A stretch of DNA of 64,000 nt from Zingiber officinale (lineage: Eukaryota; Streptophyta; Magnoliopsida; Zingiberales; Zingiberaceae), in NCBI RefSeq assembly GCF_018446385.1, contig NC_056003.1, positions 22,317,198 through 22,381,197 of the forward strand, read 5' to 3'. A program made the translations under genes and the position numbers. Below, one piece after another: positions 1 through 9,298 of the stretch (its first letter is position 1; each line of letters begins with the position of its first letter). The notes below the pieces were generated by a model. That model ran no database searches, was not told the origin of the DNA, and saw only the letters and a program-made list of their open reading frames with translations.

Positions 1-254
1 CCTCAGAAGCTATGGATGCTTTAACTTTTGAGGCACCGAGGTTTCTCTGTCATTTAATGGATCCTAGTTCCAAAAAAAATCTCTGTGATGGAATTTGAAG
101 TTTCAAAGGTATATTTATTCTGCTTATTGCTAATTGAATTACTGTATTTATTCTCATCCTTATTTTTCAGGTTCTTGAAGAGCTAAGACTCACTATGGAT
201 CAGTTCATTGATTTGTGTATTCTCTCTGATGTGATTATTGTGATAGCATTAAAG
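1..254 (+). pseudogene. FEN1 (flap endonuclease 1) gene fragment, decayed
   Basis: Two exon-like blocks separated by an intron (about 118-170, GT..AG) read as the part of FEN1 just after the first catalytic Asp pair. Block one reads [20 protein letters not shown]; block two has ELRLTMDQFIDLCILS. FEN1 cleaves 5' flaps in lagging-strand replication and repair. The copy is broken. The EDMD metal-binding motif is EAMD, so one catalytic Asp is Ala. An extra A in the A8 run near 73-80 shifts the frame, and a missing G near 228 shifts it again before the expected GCDYC. Because the intron is kept, this is a DNA-level copy and not a processed pseudogene. It starts before the window. The CACTA end 2.3 kb downstream suggests a captured fragment (inference). 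Confidence 0.8.
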
Positions 255-1159
255 GTAAACTTTCTTATGAGATATTGTATATTCAACAAGTTTAACATAC
301 AAGGCTAGTACTCTACTGCTTACTGTTTACGAAATTTGATAACTAATGTTCATTCAAATCTCTAGTATGATAATGCTTGTGTAGTTGAATATGGTGTCAG
401 TGCTGCAACTGTTCCATGTCTATGTTACTTAGACTTGATATAGTGTTCAACATGAGTATGATCGCAATCTCTGACATGACTATTTTTATAAATTGTACAT
501 GTGTTCAATATGATTAGTGATTGTTCACTCTTAGTGTCACTGTTTGAGTGTCATTATCCAAGATGATAACAAATTTGTTATCATCTTTTGCTTTGCTATG
601 TCAATACCTAATATACATCCATGTGTTATCTTGCTGATTGAACATTTTGTGAATTTAGTTATAGGTATTGTCGTGGTGTCCTTATAATTTTGTTTTTGTT
701 TTGTCTATTAAACTTTGCCTCTGGGAAATAAGCTCGTCGTTTAGTGATTAAATTCGGCTGAGTTAGTAGATGGAGTTTATAGCATGTTGACTGGAATTAT
801 GAGCATGTTTTGTATATAAAGACATTTTTCCAGGAACAAAGCATATATCAAATTCCTTGTCTGTTTTCAACATTTGCCTAGACAAGTTCTTGTCATTTTG
901 TCAATCCTGCCTATAACTCAACAAGTCCGCATCCTAAATCAATGTTTAGATGCATTTTCCGTAGGTTTAGTTAATTTCTTATTGCCACGAGTATCTTTTA
1001 AGAATATTTTTGACTGATTATTTAGAAACTTAATGGCAAGGTCAATGACATTCATTGATCTAATAGACAGTCACAGGCAGAGTAAACTTATTCTGCGAAT
1101 TTAAATCTATGTGCATAAGTTTTCCAATGAAATTGAAGTTACCAAGACAACTCTAAGTT
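255..1159. other. Unassigned AT-rich stretch, no gene seen
   Basis: No coding block, RNA gene or clear repeat is recognised. It begins with a splice-donor-like GTAAAC after the FEN1 fragment, so part may be former FEN1 intron. It lies between the fragment and the tandem repeat and probably belongs to the CACTA element ending at 2544. Confidence 0.4.
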
Positions 1160-1830
1160 GGTTAAATTGCTTGTATTGTATTAGTTTGTATTGCATTAGT
1201 TTGTATTGCATAAGTTACATTCTGAGACTATAAGTTGGTTACATTGATTATATTTTATGTAGATTTATATGAATAAATCTAATTCTGGAATTCTGGAAAT
1301 GAGTGTTGTCCTGGAATTGCTTTATATTAGACCTATGCGAAATCATGGAATTGCTTGTATTGCATAAGTTTGTATTTCATAAGTTAAATTCTGAGACTAT
1401 AAGTTGGTTATATTGCTTGTATTTTATGTAGATTTATATGAATAAATCTAAATCAAATTTCTGGAACTCTGGTATTGACCGTTGTCATTGAATTGCTTTA
1501 TATTAGAGCTATGTGAAATCCTGGAATTGCTTGTATTACATAAGTTTGTATTGCATAAGTTAAATTCTGATACTATAAGTTGGTTATATTACTTATATTT
1601 TATGTAGATTTATATGAATAAATCTAAATCAGAATTCTGGAATTCTAGTATTGCTTGTTGTCATGGAATTGTTTTATATTAGAGCTATGCGAAATCCTGG
1701 AATTGCTTGTATTGCATAAGTTTGTATTGCATAAGTTTTATTTCTTAGACCATAAGTTGGTTATATTGCTTGTTTTTTATGTAGATTTATATGAATAAAT
1801 CTAAATCTGGAATTGATAAGTTTTGTTTAA
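1160..1830. repeat. Tandem repeat, ~175-bp unit, about 4 copies
   Basis: The core TATGTAGATTTATATGAATA recurs near 1255, 1428, 1603 and 1780, each preceded by a TAAGTTGGTTAYATT stretch and a TTGTATTGCATAAGTT stretch. Spacing is about 172-177 bp and the copies are diverged. There is no coding potential. Internal tandem arrays like this are common in CACTA elements. Confidence 0.8.
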
Positions 1831-2544
1831 TTTTTCTGTTGCAGGTACGTAACTCAGTCAATTCGTGTAGCTTGAGACTTTTGATGCAAGGAGTGAGCTT
1901 TGTTAGGTTGTAAATTGCCTTGCTAATGTGTAAAAGTCATATGGAGAACAGTACTAGAAAACATGTGATTTATGCATGGTTTGATACTACTTATCTTGTA
2001 TATGTGTGGCTACAAGATGAATTATATATGGATGTTTATTTTGGATTTAATGTAGTAAATATTTAGTTTTGTATTGGTGGTTTGCTTATATAAAAATAAG
2101 ATTGGTTGTTTGGTATTAATGAACATTAAAGACAACAGTTAAAAATGTTGTAAAAATATGTAAACCACAACGGAATTTTTTTGTAAAAAGTGATAAAAGA
2201 CAACGGTTTTATCCGTTGTAAAATATATTAAAATTATATACCACAATAGTTTATAACTGTTGTAAAAAAAGCAAAATGAGTAAATATTATCTACCACAAC
2301 GGTTTATTTCTGTTGTTGAAATTATCTACCACAACGGTTTTAAAACGTTGTCGTATCCTTCGTAAACAAATTTTGAGCATATAAACAACAACGGATAAAA
2401 ACCGTTGTCAAATGTCTACAAAGATAACGGATTCAAAACCGTTGTCGTAGGACAATACATTCTGCAACACCCTCAGTTACAACGGTTTTTTGACCCTATG
2501 ACAACGGATAATATCCGTTGTCATTTGCAGTTTTTATTGTAGTG
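1831..2544. mobile_element. Right end of a CACTA (En/Spm) DNA transposon
   Basis: The element ends in CAGTTTTTATTGTAGTG at 2528-2544, the inverse of a CACTAC terminal inverted repeat. Inside it, from about 2120, is a dense array of short subterminal repeats of the form ACAACGG...CCGTTGT in both orientations (more than ten). This is the expected layout of transposase-binding subterminal repeats. The likely 3-bp target copy is TGT (2545-2547). The left end is outside the window, so the FEN1 fragment and tandem repeat may be internal cargo. No transposase gene is present in the visible part. Confidence 0.82.
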
Positions 2545-2545
2545 T

Positions 2546-3352
2546 GTAGGCGTCGGTCCAGCTTAGGTCCATTTGAAAAACCTAAGTTGAGACTTTGACT
2601 AGATCCTCATCTCGAGGAGACAGGATCTAATTACTACTACTATTTTATTATGTTGTGCTAACTCTGTTTTACAAGGTAAATATATTTTCTATTATCTGAA
2701 CTAACCTTTTTATAGGAAAGAAACTGCTAAAGAAAAGGAGAGTTCGAGCGCCCTAAAGGGATCTGGGCGCCTAGACCAGACTCACCCGGGTGAGAGTGCT
2801 ACGGGCACTCAGGCAATCCGGGCGCCTAGAGTCAGTCCAGGCGTTCGAACCAAAAAATTCATCCAAAAGCTGATGTGGAGCGCGTCGACTGGTCGAGCCA
2901 CATGGTCCAAGTGTCCCAAGGGGTTCCAAGTGGTCGAAATGGGCCTATATAAAGGCCTTCAACCAGGAGCTTTAGAACAACAGCTGCTACAATTTTCATT
3001 CTCATGTGTTGCTTCAAAAAGACTTCGACGACGTTGTAACGCTCCACCGACAACCATACTTCAACTTTACTTAGTTTTCTTTGTTGTCGGTAATTTTCAT
3101 TTATAGTTCCTGTACTTAATTTGTGACCATTTGAACTGTTAGTGGATTTTCTAATGAAAATACTCGATGAGTGTGGGCCTTGGAGTAGAAGTCATCGAAG
3201 GTTCTGAACCAAGTAAAAAACTACTTGTGCTAGCGCTTGGTTTGCCCTCTTCCTTCTTGTTTCCTTCTTTTATTCCACTATGTAACTTTGCATTAATTCA
3301 CAATTTAAAAAAAATACTATTCACACCCCCTTTAGCGTATTTATGATCCTAT
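2546..3352 (+). repeat. Truncated LTR fragment, plus orientation
   Basis: Matches, in inverse orientation, the LTR at 3480-4809: the GGCGTCGGTCCA.. start pairs with 4400-4415, and the ACTCGATGAGTGTGGGCCTT stretch pairs with 3655-3680. It holds GGGCGCC motifs (2767-2850) and a TATA box, CTATATAAAGG, near 2944. It starts at the CACTA end, so the missing upstream half should lie on the far side of the CACTA element. Confidence 0.7.
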
Positions 3353-3455
3353 AGATATCTCTATTGATATGAGCCCTTTTGGATAGAGCTCAAGAGTAAA
3401 ACTATGAAAGCTTAGGCCCAAAGTGGATAATATCATACTATTGTAGAGATATCTA
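3353..3455 (+). repeat. Fragment of a TRIM-type LTR
   Basis: Resembles 32760-32890: ATGAGcCCTTTTGGaTAGAGCT, then CCCAAAgTGGAtAATATCAT and TGTaGAGATAT. It is a ~100-bp piece of the small LTR family found complete near 32715-32904. It forms most of the spacer between the two inverted LTR copies. Confidence 0.6.
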
Positions 3456-3479
3456 AATTCTTTTCGATCCTTTAATTCT

Positions 3480-4809
3480 TGTTAGATCATAAAAACACTA
3501 GAGGGGGGCGGTGAATAGCGATCGTCACTTTTTCAAAAATTGAGAATATGTAGCGGATAAAAAGTTAAGGAGAAAGAAGTGAGAAAGGAAAAGACAAGCA
3601 CGCGCTAACATAAGTAATTTTTTACTTGGTTCGAAGCCTTTGATGACTCTTACTCCAAGGCCCGTACTCGTTGAGTACTTTTGTTGGGCAATCTACTAAT
3701 AGTTTGAATAATATAGTAATAAAGTACAAGTGAATTAAAAAAGGTTACAGCCAACAAAGAAAGGAGAACTTGATTGTTGGTTGTCAGAGGATCGTTACAG
3801 CTTCATAAGAGCTTTTTCGAAGCAACGTGCAAGAATGAAAGTCGTAGCACTTGATGATTTTAAGCTGCTGGTTGAAGGTTGCTTTTATAGCCTCGTCTAG
3901 GCGCTGGATCCCTTCCCGGGTGCCTAGACTTGTGCTAACATGGCGAGCCACCCTGCACGGCCATGTGACCACAACATCCTCGAAGTTTATCCACCTTCGG
4001 GCTCCTGGACCCCCTCTGGGCGCCTGGATAGTTGACGTGGGTTCAACAGTCGTTGCACTCTAACTCAACTTCTGGATGAATTTTTTGGTCTAGTCGCTCG
4101 GACCAGCTTCGGGGGCTCGGACCACTTGGGTGCCTGGCCAGGCACCCGCCCGACGAAGTTGGTCCGAGTGCCCGAATCAACTCCAGGCACTCACCAAGTG
4201 CCTAGATCCCTTTCGGGCGCTTGAACCACTCTTTTTCATCCTCCTTTTTCCTATAAAAAGAGTTAATCCAGGTAACCAAAATATATTTATCCTGCAAAAT
4301 AAAGTTAGCACAATAAGGTAGTAGTAGTAATTAGATCTTATTTCCTTGAAACCAGGATCTAGCTAAGATTTCAACTTAGGTTTCTCAAATAGGCCTAAGA
4401 TGGACCGACGCCTACTGTTCCCTCAACCGGAAATGCGTCCTCACTAGATCACTCCTCTAGTTGCTTAACCTTTATTTAGTAACTGAAGTCACTTGACTTG
4501 CCTTTGACCCACCAGGTATTCTCACCAATTGTCAGGTTTGCAGACCCAACTAGATTTTGGCCGGTTGTCAGGTCCCGTAGACCCAACCAGACTTCCTGCC
4601 AAATATTGAGTCACTCCTTAACCTATCTGGACTTCACACCAACTATCGAGTCCTATAGACCTAGCTGGATTTCAACCTGGTGTCTAGTCCTCTAGACCCG
4701 TCAACTCCTACATACTTGGTAAAGTAATTAGACCACCAACACTCTAACTTTAATACACTTGTCATTCATCAAAACCTGAGTTAGATCATTAGTGCAACTT
4801 ACACCAACA
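3480..4809 (-). repeat. LTR of an older retrotransposon, minus orientation
   Basis: Runs from TGTTAGATCATAAAAACAC to ACACCAACA and is followed by an inverse polypurine tract (4812-4825, CTCCCCCTTTTTT), so this is the 3' LTR of a minus-strand element. The minus-strand TATA box TATAAAA is near 3886. GGCGCC-type motifs cluster at 3898-4215. A second, truncated copy of its last ~105 bp is at 19780-19885, across the younger Copia insertion. Confidence 0.72.
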
Positions 4810-4964
4810 ATCTCCCCCTTTTTTGATGCAATGACAACCTAGGTTAAAGTTAGAAAAAAGAGTATTGAAAGATGATATGTCAAATGCAAACAAATGATCT
4901 AAGTTAGTTTTGAATTTGATTTACTTGATCAATTTTTTGTCTATTTTTTTTCTACATTAACCCC
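4810..4964 (-). other. 3' interior of the older minus-strand LTR element
   Basis: Non-coding, T-rich sequence just inside the LTR, starting with the polypurine tract. It is cut by the Copia insertion at 4970 and resumes at 18884. No gene. Confidence 0.6.
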
Positions 4965-4969
4965 TACCC
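4965..4969. repeat. Target-site duplication TACCC (left) of the Copia element
   Basis: TACCC here and at 18879-18883 exactly flank the element 4970-18878, as expected for Copia integrase. Confidence 0.9.
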
Positions 4970-5342
4970 TATTGGAGTGTATACTAAAAGCCTAGCTTTT
5001 GTAAACATTTATTTTTGAAATAAAAGAATCACATTGGTCAATATCTACATTTATTTGTTAAATGTAATTGTTCAATTAATTTATATAGTAGACAACATGG
5101 TGTGTGGCGTCACGCACAGAAGATCATGTTATCGGTTCTTTATAAATTATAAATAGTTGCTCATGACTAAGATGGAAAGGAACAAACCATTGGAATAGTC
5201 GTAGTGTAATTAAGTATTAGTTTATCTTGATTAATAAATTACACTGGTACACTCTAAGTGTATTGAGTAGGACCATTTTAGGTAAGTTTTTTTTTTTACT
5301 GACTTAATAAAAGAACTAGACCTTAGTTATTATGGAAGTGTG
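4970..5342 (+). repeat. Copia 5' LTR, first part
   Basis: Aligns with 16448-16821 of the 3' LTR. It is cut at GTGTG (5338-5342) by the nested gag-only element and continues at 9299. Confidence 0.92.
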
Positions 5343-6218
5343 TGTAGGTGCAGCGGAGGCCTGCAAGAGGGGGGTGAATTGCTTCTGAAAAATTAAGACG
5401 ATATCCTCCTCGGATCTTTCAACTCAAAAATAAAGCAACTATAATAAAATTAAGAGCAGAAATAAAATGAGACAAAAATTTAACCTGGTTACAACCAAGA
5501 GGGTTGTTAATCCAGGGTAGTAAGAAAAGCACAGTAGAAGATCTCCTTTGCTGAAGGCGGAGAAGCCTTTTACACACTTAAAAGGCTCACTAGTTGCTAG
5601 AAAAAACTACAGAATTAATTGCTTGAGTTGTTGTTTCTTTCCTAGCTCCAGGGGCCTTTATATAGCTCCTGGAAAGTCTATCCCGAGGGTTCGAGGTGCC
5701 TCCAACAAGGTCCAAGGCGCCTCCAACGAGAGAGGGGATAAAACTTTATCCAAACAGCTCAACGTTCATTTCTGCCGGGTCTGAGGCGCCTTCAACAGGG
5801 GTTGAAGGCGCCCTCAAGCTGGAGGCGCCTCCAAGCTGGCTGGCAGCATTTTCCAGCTTGAATGCTTCTTCGCTTCGTCTTCCGAAGTCTCGTTCTTTTG
5901 GGTGATTCCGGCTAACCGAAATAGGACTCACCCGAATCCAATTTTCAGCCTTCTCCTCGAGCAGGCTTCCGTCCGGCTTCTCGTCCCTCGAACGTCGCGC
6001 ACGTTCGTCTCGTCCACCGGAGTACTCTTCCACAGCTCTCTTGTCCTTCGGACGTATCGAGCCCGCCGGCTCCCTTCCCGTGTCGTCCTTCTCGCTAGCT
6101 GCATCTTCCGCTCGACTTCCTGCGCTCCTAAGATCCTGCACACTCAGACACAGGGATCAAACAAAGCAGGACCTAACCAACTTAGTTGATCACATCAAAA
6201 CACCTACGGGGACCAACA
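5343..6218 (-). repeat. 3' LTR of TR-GAG element 1
   Basis: 876 bp, TGTAGG..CCAACA as read on the plus strand. It matches 8439-9293 except for a ~20-bp extra block near 5693-5713 and point changes. The U3 holds an array of GGCGCC palindromes (5698-5840). A minus-strand TATA box is in the stretch GGCCTTTATATAGCTCC near 5651. Confidence 0.92.
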
Positions 6219-6924
6219 ATCTCCCCCCTTTTGATGTGCATCAACCCAAGTTTAAGTTAGGGTTAAAATAGACAGAAAAATAATTTTAAAAGAAAATTAC
6301 TAAACTTACATATTAAGCATCAGTTTGCAATAAATCAAATTGCAACTACTAAAGTAAGAGTTAATCAGAAAAAATATTTTTAATTTTTTAACGCTCTCCC
6401 CCTAAACATGTACATCTTTAAACTTGTACCTTTCTCTCCCCCTTTGATCACAGCAAAAACGGGGTAGCAGAGAAAAAATTTTAGCAAAAAGTTTTAAGTA
6501 AAAAAGAATTTCTAAGTAAAATGAAAATTTTTTTGGAATTAAAAAAAAATTAAGTAAAATTTCTAAGTGACAAAAGAATTCTAACTAAAATGATTTGTTT
6601 GAATTTTTTAAAATAAGTTCTAAGTCAAAAAATTGATTTTTAGAAAAAAATTCTAAGCAAAACTTTCAAGAGACATTTTTCTAGATAATTAAAAAAAATG
6701 AATTTCTAAATGTTTAAAAACTTTTCAAAGTATTATTTAATTCTAATTTTAATGCTTTTATCAGAAAGTTAATTAAATATTTTTATTTCGATATTTCGGC
6801 TTCCAGGTCGTGGCGAGGCACTAGGCCTTCTTGGTTATTGGAGCAACAACCACTTCCTTAGACAAAGCTTCCATAAAGAAATTCAAAGTTTAATTTTCTT
6901 ACTGTAAGCTTTTAATTAAATAAA
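6219..6924 (-). other. 3' interior of TR-GAG element 1, AT-rich, non-coding
   Basis: Starts with the polypurine tract (CTCCCCCCTTTT, 6221-6232) next to the LTR. The rest is A/T-rich with a degenerate TTCTAAGTAAAA motif repeated between about 6480 and 6720. The same motif family occurs at 19060-19560 and 21770-21990 in related elements. Confidence 0.7.
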
Positions 6925-8376
6925 TTAATTTAGCACAGATTTCGGAACCCAATAGAGGTTCCTTCCTACAGGGTTATTCAAAAATTTCGGGGGTACATAG
7001 TTCTTAGGCACTCTTCTAAGTTGACCCTGATGCTTTTTAATATAGCAATTCAATTTTTCATAAATTCTAACTTTTAATTTTGGAAATCTATTTAAGCATG
7101 CATCAGTTTTTAAATTCTTAATTTCTAATTTTAGATTATCATTTCCTGATTTTAGATTATCGTACATCTCAAGTGGACATGATTTTGCTAATTTCAATTT
7201 CAATTCAGCATTTTCTTTTTCTAATTTGAATAGGTCTTTAGAAAGAGACTTAATAAAGCGAAAAGACTGAGTCGGGGTTAGATTGCGTACCTGACTTACC
7301 TGACTCGGTGACGCTCCCCCTTCATCGTCGCTTTCTGCTGATGATGTTCCTCCCCCTTCATCTATGCTTATCTCTGAACTTGAGTCATCTTCAGGAAGAT
7401 GGTTGGCTACCAGCGCTAATCCGGAGAAGGCTTCGATGTCTGATTCGGAAGAAGACGAATCTGACCAAGTGGCCTTCAGGTTCTTGTGCTTGGAGGATTC
7501 TGGCTTCTTGTACTTGGCCTTTTCTTTTTGCTTGCTCTTTAATTTCGGGCAATCATCCTTGATGTGCCCTTCTTCGTTGCAGTTGTAGCAACGAATCATT
7601 CTCCTTTTTCGCTCATGCTTCTGCGATCTAAATTTGTTAGATTTAAAAAACTTATTAAATCGTCTTACCATTAATGTAGCCTCGTTTTCGTCGATCGAGG
7701 CTTCGGAGTCAGAACCATTTGCTCTTACTTTCAAAGCAATGTTCTGACTTGTCTTTTCTACTCCAATGGGCTCTACAATTCGAGATTCGTGAAGTTCAAA
7801 AGTTGAAAATTGATTTTCTAGAGTACTTACCTCGAAGTCCTTAGAGATGTAGTACGCATCTACTAAGGACGCCCATTCTTGAGTTCTCGGGAAGGCGTTG
7901 AGCACGTATCGGATCGAGTCCCGGTTCGTTACTTCTTCTCCAAGATTGGTTAGTTGCGTGATCAGCTCTTTGATCCTTGCTTGGAGTTGCGCTACCTTCT
8001 CACCTTGGTTCATCCGGAGGTTCGTCAATTGGGTCCGGAGGATGTCGCGCCTCGCTAGCTTGGCTTCCGAGGTACCTTCGTGAAGCTCCAGGAATTTTTC
8101 CCAAAGGTCTTTCGTGGAAGAGTAGCTTCCGATTCGACTTACCTCTTGTGGTGGCAGCACGCTCAGCAGGTGGAATTCTGCATTTCCGTTGACAACAAAC
8201 TCGGCCTGCTCCTTCTTGCTCCACTGATGCTCTTCTTTGTCTTTTGGAACTTCAAAACCATATTTCATAGTTAGTAAAATATCGATGTCGATTTTAAAGA
8301 ATACCTCCATCCGGCGTTTCCACGTCGCAAAGTCTCCGTCGAACTTCGGGGGATGAATATTCGCTCTGGCCATCAT
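6925..8376 (-). CDS. Copia Gag polyprotein (gag-only element 1)
   Basis: An intact 483-residue Gag, the nucleocapsid/capsid protein that packages retrotransposon RNA in cytoplasmic virus-like particles. The N-terminus has PPKFDGDFATWKRRMEVFF (about 9-27), typical of the plant Copia Gag (UBN2/DUF4219-like) domain. A long helical segment LQARIKELITQLTNLGEE is at 131-148. A complete CCHC zinc knuckle, CYNCNEEGHIKDDC, is at 263-276, followed by a Lys-rich then Ser/Glu-rich tail and a second basic C-terminus ending LYWVPKSVLN. It starts at the first ATG ~60 nt after the primer site. There is no protease or pol behind it; 0.7 kb of AT-rich DNA leads straight to the 3' LTR. It is intact while the neighbouring Gag copies at 22196-23669 and 29021-29629 are broken. 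Confidence 0.9.
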   Translation of the reverse strand: MMARANIHPPKFDGDFATWKRRMEVFFKIDIDILLTMKYGFEVPKDKEEHQWSKKEQAEFVVNGNAEFHLLSVLPPQEVSRIGSYSSTKDLWEKFLELHEGTSEAKLARRDILRTQLTNLRMNQGEKVAQLQARIKELITQLTNLGEEVTNRDSIRYVLNAFPRTQEWASLVDAYYISKDFEVSTLENQFSTFELHESRIVEPIGVEKTSQNIALKVRANGSDSEASIDENEATLMVRRFNKFFKSNKFRSQKHERKRRMIRCYNCNEEGHIKDDCPKLKSKQKEKAKYKKPESSKHKNLKATWSDSSSSESDIEAFSGLALVANHLPEDDSSSEISIDEGGGTSSAESDDEGGASPSQVSQVRNLTPTQSFRFIKSLSKDLFKLEKENAELKLKLAKSCPLEMYDNLKSGNDNLKLEIKNLKTDACLNRFPKLKVRIYEKLNCYIKKHQGQLRRVPKNYVPPKFLNNPVGRNLYWVPKSVLN

Positions 8377-8424
8377 CTTGATCGTTGTGCTTCAGTCGGC
8401 GGTTAGTCCTTCTGAAGCGGTCTG

Positions 8425-8436
8425 GCTCTGATACCA
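8425..8436 (-). promoter_or_regulatory. Primer binding site of TR-GAG element 1
   Basis: Minus-strand TGGTATCAGAGC, complementary to the 3' end of initiator Met tRNA, two bases inside the 5' LTR. Confidence 0.88.
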
Positions 8437-8438
8437 AT

Positions 8439-9293
8439 TGTAGGTGCAGCGGAGGCCGGCAAGAGGGGGGTGAATTGCTTCTGAAAAATTAAGACGATAC
8501 CCTCCTCGGATCTTTCAACTCAAAAATAAAGCAACTATAATAAAATTAAGAGCAGAAATAAAAGGCGACAGAAATTTAACCTGGTTACAACCAAGAGGGT
8601 TGTTAATCCAGGGCAGTAAGAAAAGCGCAGTAGAAGATCTCCTTTGCTGAAGGCGGAGAAGCCTTTTACACATTTAAAATGTTCACTAGTTGCTAGAAAA
8701 GACTACAGAATTAATTGCTTGAGTTGTTGTTTCTTTCCTAGCTCCAGGGGCCTTTATATAGCTCCTGGAAAGTCTATCCCGAGGGTCCGAGGCGCCTCCA
8801 ACGAGAGAGGGGATAAAACTTTATCCAAACAGCTCAACGTTCATTTCTGCCTGGTCCGAGGCGCCTTCAACAGGGGTTGAAGGCGCCCTCAAGCTGGAGG
8901 CGCCTCCAAGCTAGCTGGCAGCATTTTCCAGCTTGAATGCTTCTTCGCTTCGTCCTCCGAAGTCTCGTTCTTTTGGGTGATTCCGGCTAACCAAAATAGG
9001 GCTCACCCGAACCCAATTTCTGGCCTTCTCCTCGAGCAGGCTTTCGTCTGGTTTCTCGTCCCTCGAATGCCGCGCACGTTCTTCTCGTCCACTGGAGTAT
9101 TCTTCTGCAGCTCTCTCGTCCTTCGGACGCATCGAGCCCATCGGCTACCTTCCCGTGCCGTCCTTCTCACTAGCTGCGTCTTCCGCTCAACTTCCTACAC
9201 TCCTAAGCTCCTGCACACTCAGACACAGGGATCAAACAAAGCAGGACCTAACCAACTTGGTTGATCACATCAAAACGCCTACGGGGACCAACA
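8439..9293 (-). repeat. 5' LTR of TR-GAG element 1
   Basis: 855 bp, partner of 5343-6218. The GGCGCC cluster is at 8791-8905 and a minus-strand TATA box is near 8754. It ends at CCAACA, directly followed by duplication GTGTG. Confidence 0.92.
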
Positions 9294-9298
9294 GTGTG

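Larger units (their letters stand above)
5343..9293 (-). mobile_element. TR-GAG-type non-autonomous Copia element 1
   Basis: A 3951-bp element on the minus strand with exact target duplication GTGTG (5338-5342 and 9294-9298). Order on the minus strand: 5' LTR 9293-8439, primer site, gag 8376-6925, AT-rich interior, polypurine tract 6232-6221, 3' LTR 6218-5343. No protease, integrase or reverse transcriptase is present. This architecture matches gag-only LTR elements described as TR-GAG. Gag is intact, so the copy may still be mobile if pol is supplied elsewhere. It sits inside another Copia LTR of a different family. Confidence 0.92.

Noticed and set aside
1-254. Functional FEN1 gene end
   Set aside because: Two frameshifts and loss of a catalytic Asp.
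5746-6141. 131-residue frame on the minus strand, and similar frames at 8911-9141, 20897-21446 and 24045-24344
   Set aside because: They lie in LTRs of gag-only elements, shift between copies and match nothing; GC-rich U3 without stops.
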